A DNA stretch of 64,000 nucleotides. Origin: Echinarachnius parma (taxonomy: Eukaryota; Echinodermata; Echinoidea; Clypeasteroida; Echinarachniidae). Both the position numbers and the translations under genes were made by a program. A model generated the notes under the pieces. That model made no database searches. It was not told where the DNA came from and worked only from the letters and a program-made list of their open reading frames with translations. Positions 45,980 to 58,500 of this stretch are shown in pieces. How positions within the stretch are numbered: position 1 is the stretch's first letter; the number at the start of each line of letters is the position of its first letter. Where the stretch lies: NCBI GenBank assembly GCA_037951105.1, contig JBAMJV010007730.1, positions 107,661 to 171,660 on the forward strand. Direction: 5' to 3'.

Positions 45980-46200
45980 TGTACAATTTACCGGAGAAGC
46001 ACTCCAAAATATCACAACACCCCAAAAAAGCCAGAGGGAGAAATATGAAATGAAGGTCTGAATATTGCCATTGAGGAAGTAATTGAACATTTCTCCGCCA
46101 ACTGTTCTTGACGTCATAGACAAGAACATTTGAACCCTAAAATAAACCATGACAAGATGGTTGTTTTTGTTGTTTGTTTGTTTACTATATTTAATCAAGC
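45980..46200. repeat. Short duplicated segment
   Basis: 46050-46130 resembles 47280-47350 (shared: 'attgaggaagtaatt', 'catttct', TGACGT). Possibly an old promoter or UTR duplication. Confidence 0.3.
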
Positions 46201-46790
46201 TAAATGCCCACTTTCAGCTAGAACCTGTTTTCCACCAGGGTCGTGAACACAATAATACACGAATACATTCAATAACAGATAATATGTTTTGAAGAATGCA
46301 AAAAAGGGAGAAAGGGGGAGGAATGGTGGCTCTCAAAGGCCACATGGGCGTACGGGTTATTTTTTTTTCTAATTTTTAAATTTATTTATTAATATTTTTG
46401 TTTTTGAGGGGGGGGGGGGGGGGCGGAATTCGTACGCCCGAAAATGATATCCTTCCCCTGACAAGACAAACCAAATAAAATGGTCTTGACAATTTGATGC
46501 CCGTAAATGTAGTGTTTTTGATGGTTTAGTCCGAAATTGACATGAACTACCAGATATATAACTTGGTTTTGCCCGAAAATTATGTTACAGAACTGATGAT
46601 TTTGCCCGAATATGAAATTATTTAACCAAAATATGACAGTGCGTTGCCCGCATATGACCCACCCCCTCGTATGCCTATACCATGAATACCGTGGCGTGAA
46701 ATGATATTAATCAATAGCCTTTCCAATTCAATGATTTGCGCTGTAGTGAAGAATAATTCATCTTTTTAATTGCCTATTAATTCTATTTGT
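46200..46790. other. Spacer with poly-G run
   Basis: G run at 46408-46423 followed by repeated 'gcccgaaaat' words. No gene seen. Confidence 0.4.
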
Positions 46791-46805
46791 TATGCTGGCA
46801 TGCAG

Positions 46806-46901
46806 GTTTGGCATAATCAGTTCCATGCTACCAAGGAGCCATTGAAAACGCCTCCGGACAACGCCTCGCTGATTGACAGGAACGAGGAAATACCAAACTG
46901 A
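46806..46901 (+). CDS. Possible terminal exon of an unrecognised plus-strand gene
   Basis: After a good acceptor (…GGCATGCAG) there is a 31-codon frame to TGA. It ends KTPPDNASLIDRNEEIPN, a hydrophilic, GC-balanced sequence unlike the AT-rich surroundings. The phase is unknown and no upstream exon was found. It could be the C-terminus of a host gene or chance. Confidence 0.35.
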   Translation, partial: VWHNQFHATKEPLKTPPDNASLIDRNEEIPN

Positions 46902-46904
46902 AAA

Positions 46905-47690
46905 GAAAATGCATCAAAGAAAATAAAATTCCTCTTCTTAAGAATATTATACTATCCAACATAATAATAAATATTGTCAATTGACATACCCGGTGCATTT
47001 AGCGCGTCGGGTCTTTTGAATTGTGTAAGCACTTTACAAATAGGCAGTGAACTGAATAAAAGCAACCTTAGAATTTCAATGATACAAATACTTATAACAG
47101 TAGATAATAACGTTTCATTTTACAGGAGAGCCATTTAAAGGTAAACATGTGTGCTGATTATTTTTTGAACTTGTCTATGCTTTGGTTAGTTTTATATCCA
47201 TGTAAAAGTACATTCCTTTTTATTACGGAATTATTTATAACAAAATCACTCCAACATATTATTCTACTCCAACAAGAAATCTTCGAAATAAAGGATTGCA
47301 TCTTGCAATTGAGGAAGTAATTACATATTTCTTTGCTAATTCATGACGTTGTACATACAGCACGCTATAGAGTGAACACTGCCACGAATCTCTCTAAGAC
47401 TCGGTTCCCTTGGCCTTGAATGGTACACATGGCACTCATACTATTTATTTAGCGCTGTTCGATTAATTTTTTCCATCGAATGCTTCGCACTTTAAATAAT
47501 TTATCTCTTCAACTTCCCCCTATGGGAGAAGTATGGGGAAATGGGAAATTTTAAATAAAACTACAATACAAAATATATAAAAACCACTTCCCTCTTCTCA
47601 TGAGTATAGAAACTACAAAATGTGGTACTACTAATATTTGGATTATAATAAACTTTCAAATGCCAGAATAGCTGCTCCATTGAGCGCGTC
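46905..47690. other. AT-rich spacer
   Basis: No gene recognised apart from the duplicated piece at 47280-47350. Confidence 0.5.
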
Positions 47691-47699
47691 TGGTATATA

Positions 47700-47765
47700 A
47701 AATGTAGTAGTAGTAGTAGTAGTATTAATAGTACTACTAGTAGTAGCAGCGGTAGTGGTAGTACA
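47700..47765. repeat. (TAG)n microsatellite
   Basis: A short interrupted array. Confidence 0.9.
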
Positions 47766-47919
47766 TGTAACGGAAAAGGGTGCAGACTCGGCATAGGATT
47801 AATGTACAATATTATGCACATATAAAAGTGCATTATTTGCTAAAGTGCAAAGTAGCAACTTTCTTAGTCTTGTTCATATACCATGGTCCTATTGCACGCA
47901 TGTTTTTATGTACGCATGT

Positions 47920-48500
47920 TTGAGTTTGAACACGAGAGGGAGACATGTTGTTTGAGTTTGAACAAGAGAGAGAGAGACATGTTGTTTGAGTTTGAACACG
48001 AGAGGGAGCATTTTGTTTGAGTTTGAACAAGAGATGGAGACATGTTGTTTGAGTTTGAGCAAGAGAGGGAGACATGTTGTTTGAGTTTGAGCAAGAGATG
48101 GAGACATGTTGTTTGAGTTTGAACAAGAGAGGGAGACATGTTGTTTGAGTTTGAACAAGAGAGGGAGATATGTTGTTTGAGTTTGAACAAGATATGGAGA
48201 CATGTTGTTTGAGTTTGAACAAGAGAGGGAGACATGTTGTTTGAGTTTGAACAAGAGAGGTAGACATGTTGTTTGAGTTTCATCAAGAGAGAGAGACATG
48301 TTGTTTGAGTATGAACAAGAGAGGGAAACATGTTGTTTGAGTATGAACAAGAGAGGGAGACATGTTGTTTGAGTTTGAACAAGAGAGGGAGACATGTTGT
48401 TTGAGTTTGAACAAGAGAGGGAAACATGTTGTTTGAGTTTGAACAAAAGAGTGAGACATATTAATGTTAACGTTTGAACAAGAGAGGGAGATTTATTAAT
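47920..48500. repeat. 32-bp minisatellite, about 18 copies
   Basis: Unit read as ACATGTTGTTTGAGTTTG plus 'aacaagagagggag', with point variants. As 32 is not a multiple of three, the three minus-strand frames are all open and rotate. These are artefacts. Confidence 0.97.
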
Positions 48501-48544
48501 GAAATGCTGAAAATTGAGATTAAATCTCACATGAACCATACATT

Positions 48545-48875
48545 ATAATAATAATATATAGCGTTTATAGAGCGCCATCTATCTAGTTGCCTATTCAGAG
48601 GTGCATTATTACCCTTGGTCATCAGGTACAGTTCAAACCCGCACAATTATCTTGTGCACCATCTCAACTCCCAGGGGAGCATACTAGCCCAGGCTGCCCA
48701 ACGGACGCTGAAGGCTAATTAACACCCGACCAAGTACCCATTTATACTCCTGGGTAGAGAGCAGCTATGTGGATTAATTGTCTTGCTGAAGGACAAACGG
48801 AGTGGGCAGGGTTCGAACTCGGGATCTCGAGATCAGAAAGCGCGCGCTCTACCGATCTTGCCACACCACATTCGG
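48545..48875 (-). mobile_element. tRNA-derived SINE
   Basis: On the minus strand the head at 48875 reads TGGCAAGATCGGTAGAGC (A-box-like), then GAGTTCGAACCC (B-box-like). A body with 'actcccaggggagcata' follows, and an ATA-rich tail near 48545. Body fragments recur at 21150-21220, 23160-23220 and 51050-51120. Confidence 0.75.
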
Positions 48876-49704
48876 ATATGTTTATAGCATTTCTCATTTC
48901 AGCAAGGTAACATTTGATAGAGTCAATGTTTACCACTTAATATACACAGATACATGTCTGTACCACATCTACGAAATAATACGTTACCTTAATCAAAATG
49001 CGCATATGAAATATTATGACCTTTGCTTCATTTACAAACACAATCTAAATATTTCCCATTATGTATTCAAACTTTGGTGTAGTGTACTTTGAATATGCTG
49101 ACATTATTTTACAGACACTGCTAAAACACAACTACACACATGCACACACATTTTACAGAAATCATGATCATCAAAAGTTGTTTATATTCAGGAAGGGACA
49201 TTGCAGCTGATACCTTTTAAAGATACATGTGGTCATGTAAAACTTTGCTGGTCGCACTCACGCAATAAACGAGGCACACATACTGTACATAAACATGCAT
49301 AAGGCAAGCACACCTACAAATACACACAAACAAACTACACATACGCAACTTTCACATTGCGAACATAAAACAAGCAAACATAAATATTGTTCGTAATGGT
49401 TTTCTTTTTCCTCCAAAAATAAAATGCAAACATACAATCAAATACAAATGATAAGTGCATTTACATTTCCACTAACGGTACTAAATTAGCCAAACTTTAT
49501 AAATCAACAGATATTAAATTCACTCTGTTTACAAAACATAATGGAGGTCATTGTATAGTACAATTAATTATAATTTCCCCCTCTACACCCAGACACCGAA
49601 CACAAATATTTTATCCCATCATGTTCTTTTTAGTTATAATACGAACTCTAACCCACTTACAAAATATAATGATATAATATCCAGCATAGTTTTCATGAAC
49701 GTAT

Positions 49705-49761
49705 ATAGACTACAGTAGTAGAAGTAGCAGCAGTAGAGGTAGTAGTAGTAGTAGTACAAGA

Positions 49762-49852
<91 letters not shown>

Positions 49853-49903
49853 CTAGTAGTAGTAATAACTAGTAATATTAGTAGTAGTAATAACTAGTAA
49901 TAT

Positions 49904-49935
<32 letters not shown>

Positions 49936-49955
49936 GTAGTAGTAGTAGTAGATGG
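49705..49955. repeat. (TAG)n microsatellite
   Basis: About 250 bp with ATT and AAG interruptions. A second array is at 50248-50296. Confidence 0.97.
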
Positions 49956-50235
49956 GGCGGATCTAGCTTTTTGCTAAGGGGGGGGGGGGGGGGGGAGGGG
50001 GGTTGACCCAATGACGATCTAGTTTTTTGCTAAGGGGGGGGGGGGGGGGGGTGGGTTGACCCAATGACTATGCATCATCATTGAGCCGTGAACCAGCGAT
50101 TTTTGTTGTTGCTATTTTAAACCCCCATAAGTAAGTTTTTGTTCACTTTTTTCACTAATACATATTCATTTGGCAGCCCAAGGGGGGAGGGGGGGGGGTT
50201 AAACCCCTAACCCCCACCCCCCTAGATCCGCCACT
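49955..50235. mobile_element. G-rich insertion between two (TAG)n arrays
   Basis: Starts GGGGCGGATCTAGC and ends CTAGATCCGCCACTGAG. The complementary words GCGGATCTAG/CTAGATCCGC mark inverted ends. The interior has three G runs and a duplicated 'gttgacccaatgac'. Confidence 0.6.
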
Positions 50236-50246
50236 GAGCTGATTAT

Positions 50247-50296
<50 letters not shown>

Positions 50297-50819
50297 TTAT
50301 TACCACAAATATTACCACAAAAATTACTACACATATAAATGACAAATTAGGAGCAAAGATTTAATACCCTTATTTTCATTTGAACAATGATATTCGTAAT
50401 TATCACGGACAGCCATCTTCAATTTTAGTTTAGTCACAAAAAGTGTCAATAATGATTTCTCTTCCACATAAAACAAAAGATCACTATGTTACACTTACAT
50501 GGCCCTTGGAAGCGGGGATGCTGGAGTTGCTGCAGCACCCCTGTACATTTTTCAGGGGTTGCGCAGCACCCCCTGCAATTTCTATTGTATGTTATAATGT
50601 ATATCATTATGCTTCGTTTACGAAATTGTCACACAGCCGACAGCCACAAATGACGCTTTTTGAATATTGTTTTAATGCATATTATCGTTAGACGATATTG
50701 GGCATTGGGCAGGAAGGTCAGCTTGCTACAACTTCTGTAAACTATTTAATCTTCACAAAGATCGGGCTACGGTTGTCAGTCTCCATAACGCGATTAGTAC
50801 TAGTAAAAAGCTCGACGGA

Positions 50820-50826
50820 TAGGCTA

Positions 50827-50857
<31 letters not shown>

Positions 50858-50870
50858 CCTCCCCGCCCCG
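50820..50870. repeat. Poly-C tract
   Basis: More than 25 C with few interruptions. Confidence 0.95.
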
Positions 50871-51149
50871 CTTGCGCGGCCAAGTGAAAATGTAGCAGTG
50901 ACAAAAATCACTTACGGGGGTTCAAAATAGCAACAACAAAATCGCCCAGTGAAGTAAGTTATAGTAATATTATGAACATGTCCATTTTTTAAGTACATAC
51001 AGCAGCTATTTTACATATATTCTCTACTAAACTTAATCTATAACTTTTACCCATGGTCATCAGGAACATTTCAAACCCACACAATGATATTACGTACATT
51101 CTCAACTCCCCTAGGAGCATATATATACTCAATTAGAGTTCTAAGTAAG

Positions 51150-51900
51150 TTGTGTGGATTTGTGACTGTTACGAGATCATTTAATAGATTCAATACATCA
51201 TATTCAATTCATGCAGATTTTTCCAAACTCCATTGTATATGAATGGGTGATCAATACATTCACGTATAATTGCATTTATACACATATAGGTAAAGTAAAA
51301 TATCATATTAATTATGCACCCAGAGACTTAAAGATTGAAATGAATTCAAGATTATAACTATACGCATGTTTAGTATGCAATATTATAGGCGTTCATGTGG
51401 GTTGCTAATCTTACGTTATGAGAGTGTAAAATGTATAACATACAAGTTTGTTTAATATAAAACAGAGGTCGAGTATGTAAAACAATTCATTTTGAGATGC
51501 GTCTCCTTTTACCAGTATTCTTGAGTAAATTACTTCAATATGCACGTAACAGCGAATGTTATACAAAGAGTAAATGTGTAATATACAGAAATTATTTTGT
51601 GAACAAACCATAAACATTACATGGGAGTATACAGCTCATGAATTATGAATTAGGGGTTAGAGCACTGGCATAATTTGTAATATAGTACAGTATTAGGTAC
51701 TACAATACGGTATAACATTTTGTTTCTTGTACGTTGTTTTATTTAATCACGATCAACGTATATTAAATAACTGAGTAGATGTTTGTAGGATATTTACAAA
51801 TGACTATACTTGTCCTGGACTAAATAAGATATGTACAGGTATGATGATGACAAATGTTGTGATGACATTTGCATTATATGCACGAAACTTGTTTGCAAAT
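51150..51900. other. AT-rich spacer
   Basis: No gene recognised. 51050-51120 just before it is a SINE-body fragment. Confidence 0.5.
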
Positions 51901-51919
51901 TAGAATTGTTATTACTGAT

Positions 51920-52145
51920 GGTGGTGAGGGGCGAGGGCGGATGGATGAGGAATACGTGGCTCATGTGGCGATGGACGAGGAGGAAGGTGAGAGAGCATGG
52001 GGGTAAGAGGGTTGGTCAGGGGGCGAGGGTGGATGGATAAAGAGTAAGTGGCTATGGGGGCAAATGAGAGGGGGAGAAGAGAGGGGATGAGGATTATGGG
52101 CGAGGAGCGAGAAGTGAAGGGGTGACGGGCAAGTGGTGAATAGCG
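51920..52145. repeat. Purine-rich degenerate repeat
   Basis: GAGGGCGAGG/GGATGAGG-type units, strongly G-biased on the plus strand. Confidence 0.6.
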
Positions 52146-52333
52146 CAAGTGCCTAAGGGTTCGAGGTGTCTAGATAACTAAGATGAGGTGAAGCGATGCA
52201 AAAATGTGCTTTTCTGATGTACTAATAAATATCCAGCTAGGTATACATGACTTATTAGGGGATGGGAAAATGAGGGCAAGTACCTCCTCACCAAACTTAG
52301 CTACGTTACTCTCTATGAATGCCAACTACACGA

Positions 52334-52579
52334 TTACTGACCGCAGGGTGTGGTGATTTTGCAAAAGGATGGAAGTAAAAAAGTACAAGACAGGTCATTC
52401 CAGCCCCATTCATTGAGGTGCAAACGTGTATGCGCACAGTCCTCCACCGTGTTGACGACTCCTGTAGGTTGGTTAGCGGACCAATCCATGTAGTCCATCT
52501 GGGAACCATCAGCGTTGACGTAGGTACCTTCAGTGGCGATGTCGTTTACACCCAACCACACCCAGGATTGACCAAGATG
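52334..52579 (-). CDS. C-type lectin exon 2
   Basis: Acceptor TTTTAACAG; 81 codons then TAA at 52334-52336. Codes for the Ca/sugar-site half of the domain. The last codons (CGGTCAGTAA) include a weak donor-like GTCAGT in phase 1. Confidence 0.85.
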   Translation of the reverse strand, partial: HLGQSWVWLGVNDIATEGTYVNADGSQMDYMDWSANQPTGVVNTVEDCAHTRLHLNEWGWNDLSCTFLLPSFCKITTPCGQ

Positions 52580-55500
52580 CTGTTAAAATAATCGAACACA
52601 ATTATTGCAAAAAAGTTACTGTCATTGACCGTGGTGTATAATTGTATAATTTTCTAACATGTGGCATTTGTTTATAAGCCATGGCAATGGTCAATCATGT
52701 TTATTTTCCCACGGGACCATGGTATCAGGGTGAGGATTGTATTTCCTAATAAGTATCGTGACCTTCTCTACCACTTTCGGTATTTTATCGGAAATATCAC
52801 CACTTAGATTTTTAGCAACAAAATAATGTATAACTTGATTAATATTAGTTTGTTGAAGGCTAGACAAACGCGCTTTAATAACGTGGATCAGAGCCTCGCT
52901 TATTGTTAAACAAGATAGACAATTGCCGCTAAAGTTCTGCATCCATTCAGAAAAGCATCCTCAAACATTTAGCGAACGTTAAACCGTTCACTTTCATGTT
53001 AACGTTCTTTTCGTTATCGATCAACAACTAAAAATGCATGCGCAAATATACTGTTATTAATCGTTCAATTAGCAAAGCTTTCGCCGGTATTACGTTATTG
53101 TAAAAAGCCACGTCGGTTTCCTGTCAACCTAGCTGGCGGGTCGCTACATTTATATCCCCTTGTAGCAATGAACTCGTCATGTGCAGTGCGGTGAGTCACT
53201 CGTCACGCGATATCGACCCCACCCCATTAATTTATCCCGCCCCGGCCCATTACCTATTGCGTAACAATACACTTTACACAACTGCACAATGAATCGTCAC
53301 ATCGGAGATTCGTATTTTGATAATCATTCCAAGCGGCAACAGAACAATGCTATCTTTCATTAAAATTCAAACGCATACACTTGTCGGTAGTCGTGATTAT
53401 AAAGAAGCCAATTCCACCTATTTCAAGTGATTCTCTTTGCGGCAATGAAACTGATTTTCATTATCTTGATATCGTTGATTAGGCTATGCGAGGAGCGTAA
53501 CGTGTAACATGGTTCACACACATTCTTCTTCTTCTTCCATGCGTAGGCAGCGCAGCTTCTACGCAATATCACGCAAGTTTTGTACCCAGTTAACAGTGGT
53601 CCAGGATGTTTAGATCTGGGTTTGTGTTGCCAGGTGGGCGAAGGATTGGGCACTCTTCAACGATGTGGGAGGCAGTCTGCTCGGGGGCTCCACACGTGCA
53701 AGCCGGAGAAGGCCCTTGGCGTTAAATCCACCAACCACTGTGCGGATCCTATTGAGGGTGACCCATTCCTTTCGGGGAAGATCCGCGCCTGGTGGTAGTT
53801 TAGGGTCACTGTGAATTGAGGGGGTATGGGGGTCTGCTGCCAGCTGTCCTTCCATTTGTTGAGGGTGTTGTGAGTGACTTCTCACAATGTATCGGCATGG
53901 CGACTGAACGGTGTGCGTGAGCGTAGGCGTTGGCGTCACGGTTGTGTGTTCTGGGTGGTACGGTGTAGAGGGTGTGTACGGTCTTGGAGGGCCTTGTTGA
54001 CTAGTTGTTGTGTATAGTGTTCTCTGAGGACGGCGGGGTGCGATACCAGCGAGCACTGGTAAGAGATAATCTGATGTGGGTCTGAGGCATTATGTGATGA
54101 TCCTAATTGTCTCATGGGCACGCAGGGGCGACATACTCGGCAGCACTGTAGACTAGTGAGATGGCGCCAGTGCAAAGCGTGGAGTGCGAAGCATGGAGTG
54201 CGAAGCGTGGGAGTTTTAGCACCCCGGGTGGTGCCCGCAAGGCGGCGGAGTAGGTTGTTCCTAGATGAGACTTTGGCTCGTAGTGAATCAAGGTGTGGTT
54301 TGAAGGTCAGGGGTGGTATTCTTTAAGTTCATCCTAAAGTTGATCTTAGGAGTTGCTCTAAATTTCAACTCTAAGAGCTCCCTAAGATTTGCAAAAGTGG
54401 TATTCTGTAAGTTCTTAGGACGATCTTAGCATGAATAATGAATAATCAATCAGCGCCGTGAAGATGTAATCTAACCAATCAGAGATTGCCTCTTATCTTA
54501 ATTTAACCCCGGTGGTGTGGCTTCGGTTATTCGAGTCTGATTGTTTCTCCGCGTTTATTCATAATTATATGGAAATTGTACAGTGTGAGTGCGCTTGGTA
54601 AAGTGCGCACCTTACGCACATTCCTATTGTTACGTCATATTATTTCCCCACATTGCAATTTTGTGACGATGTTCCTGCTTTCATTACTGCTTCTAACAAG
54701 GCCGTCAGCCCGCAATTGGTTTATGTACAAAATATACAGGTTAGGTCACTGCGCGCGATACAGTTTACCTTCCAGTTCTACAACGACCATGGGCGTCGAT
54801 ACTTACGTAATACCCATTCATCAGGGGGGGATGGATGAATGGATCATCCCCCCCTGATCAATGGGTATCAATGACAGATCGACGCCCGTGACAACGACAG
54901 TGTTGGAGTCATACTTATATGGTTTAGTTTACAATATATTCGATCATGAATAGCTAACGAGGATTTACTGAGTTTCTGGGCGAAAGCGAAATGGAGGTTG
55001 CTCAGAAAACTCATTATTTACGTTTCGAGATTAGGACCTGCAATTTTTTGAGAATGTAGATGAAATATATAAGTATCGAATCCCGTAAAGTGGAAATTTT
55101 CAGCCAAAGACAATTTGTATGATGTTGAGGCTCTATGTACTAAAGACCCACAGCGACTTATGACCGAATTCGTAAGAGACGGTCTCAATATCAATACGCG
55201 TCTTTGCCATGACCTTGGGGGGAATACGCATCCAAGGTGATATCAGACAGGGGCACTGGGTGCCGGTGTAGTAGGGATTTTTGTCCAGGTGTCCAGTACA
55301 AATAATCCCTAGGGATATCGTTGGACAATTATCCCTGGTGAACCTCTAGGGATAATTGTCACTGCCCAGGGATTAGTGTCCATTGTGTGAATCGATTTCC
55401 GACGTTGATTATTTGCTCATAAAAATCATTTGGCGACGAATGATGTAGACAAATCTTAAGTTGTGTGATATAAATCGTAACGTATATGTTTTTGTTTTTG

Positions 55501-58500
55501 TTTGTAAAGCTAATTTATCTAATATGGGCTCATCATAATCATCGGGGGCACCCACGAACCTCAATACTTTACTCCTACGTATTTGAGGTTAGCAACTATT
55601 TGAATGCCGTACCCGTTAAAAGTTAATACTCTATGGCCAATTTAGTTGCTAACTTCAATCACTCAAATATAGTTTAATTCGCCACCTCGTAATTGAGGTT
55701 AGCGACTTTTTTTATGTCATACCCGTTACAAGTTAATGATCTATGGCCGATTTAGTTGCTAACTTCAATCACTCAAATCTAGTTTAATTCGCCACCTCGT
55801 AGTTAAGGTTAGCAACAATTTTAACGTGGTACCCGTTCAACGTTAATACTCTATGGCCAATTTAGTTGCTAACTTTAATCATTAAAATCTAATTTAGTTC
55901 GGGTTTTGATTTTGAATAAATCAACGTCATTTCTTTAATAGACTTGAATAATAAATGACAATAGTTGCTTCTTCCATATGTACAGTACGTTATACTTCGG
56001 GTTCGAAAATCAATATCACGACAAATAATTGGCTTTAATAAATCTGTCTGGCGAATATGGGCAGACGCACGGTAAAGTTATACATTTCGAGCCGAAATGC
56101 AGCAGAGGATGTGAGGCTGTACGTACTGACTTCCGACGCCGCAACGCACGGCGCCATAGGCGCCGGAAGTGGGGGGGGGGGGGGGGGGGGGGGGCGGCCG
56201 CCCCCCCCCCCCCATCCAAAAAGTGGTGAGGGGGCAAAACGCGTTTTTGCCCCCCCCCCCCCCCCAAAAAAAAAAAAGCCCCCCCCCCCCTCAAAAAAAA
56301 AAAAAAAAAAAAAGAAAAGAAAGAAAGAAAGAATGAAAAAGGAAAAGAAAACTTAAATGTATCAGCCGATACTTGTTAATTCTAACGTTTAAACGAAGCT
56401 ATACAAGTCATCCATTTAACGTTTTCGCTGCGCGCTTTGCGCGCAAATAAATCATCTCAGTTTGTTGTGTAACTTGCGTATGGTACATCTGGGATGGATT
56501 TTTCTGTACCGGTCCACGTAGTTCCTGTGTAGGCTGTTATTGCCCTGGCTGTTTGTGTGACGTTCACCAAATTGCAAACCCTTCCCCTCTGGCCCTGACC
56601 CAGCCCTCGGTCGCTTCGCTCCCTCGGGACTCATTTTTGGCTGTAAGCTTTGATGTTGGATCATACAAATGTGCCATATGGTTTATGTTTTTATGCACCA
56701 GAATGCACCATTCCAAGTATATAAATGCAAAATCTTCCCCGTGGGAGGGGGACTCCGCTCAGTCACTTCTCTCCCTCGGGCTTGGTCGCTATACCCTCGC
56801 AATGTATCACTCTCACCTCTGGCTCAAAGTTGGCAACTCTGTGAGTGGGGTTGGGCATGAGCCCCTAAACACATAAATCGTGAGCCCCCTTAGGGTTTTG
56901 CCCCCCCCCCCCTCCCCCCCAATCCAAAACTGCTTCCGGCGCGCCTGCACGGCGCTCTGTGCTGCGCAGTCTGCCTGCAAGTGCAGAGTCACGTCAAATG
57001 TCAAACTCAACAACGCGTGACATGCGCCCAGAAAAAACGCTCATAATAAAAGAATGCATGACTGTTTTACCGTTCTGTATTCATATTTTGGCAGATGTTC
57101 ATTTTTCTTGTTTGTATATAAAGCGCTAATGTGAACAATAGCACACCAGAATTTGAAAGGAGCTCCGGAGGGCCAATCAATGGTTCACTGCAACTCAAAT
57201 ACCAAATAAAATATTATCTAATTAAACAAAAATTGGAAGAAAAAAAAATCACATTTTGGGGTGAACAGGACCCCTTAAAAACAAATGTATTGGTCAAGTT
57301 ATTAGTAACTTTTGATAAATGATAGAAATTTCATTCTTTTTTTCTGTCCTGTTTATGGACATCTCAGCGCTTGTCGTCGGCTTTTACCGTGTGTGTATTG
57401 AACACTAAAAAGACTAAAATAATGATAGTCGACAAAGACAGCAACAACGACGATTTCACCATAGATGGAAAGAAGATTGAAGTAGTCAGTCAGTTTGAAT
57501 ATTTGGGTTCCATAATCAATAACAAAGGGGAGAGCACCACAGAGATAATGAGAAGACTGGCAATAGCAAGATCAACCGTGCAGAGCATGTCTCATATCTG
57601 GAGAAGCCAAGGCCTATCACTCGATCTGAAGGTTCGACTTCTTCGTGCAACTGCATTCTCCATTGCTACATATGGATGCGAGTCTTGGGCCATGACAAAG
57701 AACGACAGAAAAAGAGTTGACGCTTTTGAGATGTGGTGCTACAGAAGGCTTTTACAGGTGTCTTGGCAAGATAGTTAGACAAATGTATGGATTCTGAACA
57801 AGATTGGTACAGACTTAATTATCAGAAGGGGAATTATGGAACAGAAACTAAAGTACTTTGGGAACATCGTTAGGAGAACTGAAGGAATAGAGAAAAGAAT
57901 ACTGTAAGGCGCAATTGAATGAAAACGTGACAGAGGTCGTCCACCTACATCTTGGACTGACGATATCAAGAGAGTGTCCGGGGAAGGAATGAAGGGTGCA
58001 ACACACTTGGCAGAAGACAGAGTTGCATGACGTGCTCTCGTGAAGACCACAGCAGCGCTTTACAGCGCCACCTGAACTTGATGATGATGATGATGTAAGA
58101 TCGGATGTGAAATTGTACATCAATTGAGTTAAGCCCGACGCAGACAGCTAGAGCCGACTCGGTCCGATGCGACTGGTTTTCAGCCTGATTAACTCGGTTT
58201 TACCAGTGCCAGTCGGAGGTCATTCAAGGCCGATTGAACATGTTGGAGTGGCTCCGACTGAGCGAAACTGACTCGGCTCTGTGCCGGGCTTTAGTCCACA
58301 CGTCACATGAAATCACAAAGGAAAAATGGTGTGGGCAAACATCCCTGAGCGTGGCCATTTATCCCTAATTCTTGTAGGGATTTCTAGGGATTTCTGTCCA
58401 TGATGACGTCACTGCCAATTAATCTCTGGCCGGACAATTATCCCTGTCACACCGGAATATGTTTGATCATAATTCTATACACCCATTATGTTATTATAAT

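Larger units (their letters stand above)
48905..50500. repeat. Segmental duplication, copy B
   Basis: Paralogue of 31955-35000. It lacks the 32731 MITE and the TTAA MITE, but gained long (TAG)n arrays and G-rich inserts (49970-50230). Confidence 0.8.

Noticed and set aside
47920-48500. CRISPR array
   Set aside because: The copies are contiguous without unique spacers and the genome is animal.
47833-48539. Three overlapping minus-strand frames of up to 216 aa
   Set aside because: A 32-bp repeat read in all three frames.
55280-55385. Homing-endonuclease site suggested by TAGGGATAA words
   Set aside because: Only part of any known site matches, and the words are repeated locally.
56016-56356. 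Gly/Pro-rich frames near 56.1 kb
   Set aside because: Translations of poly-G, poly-C and poly-A runs.
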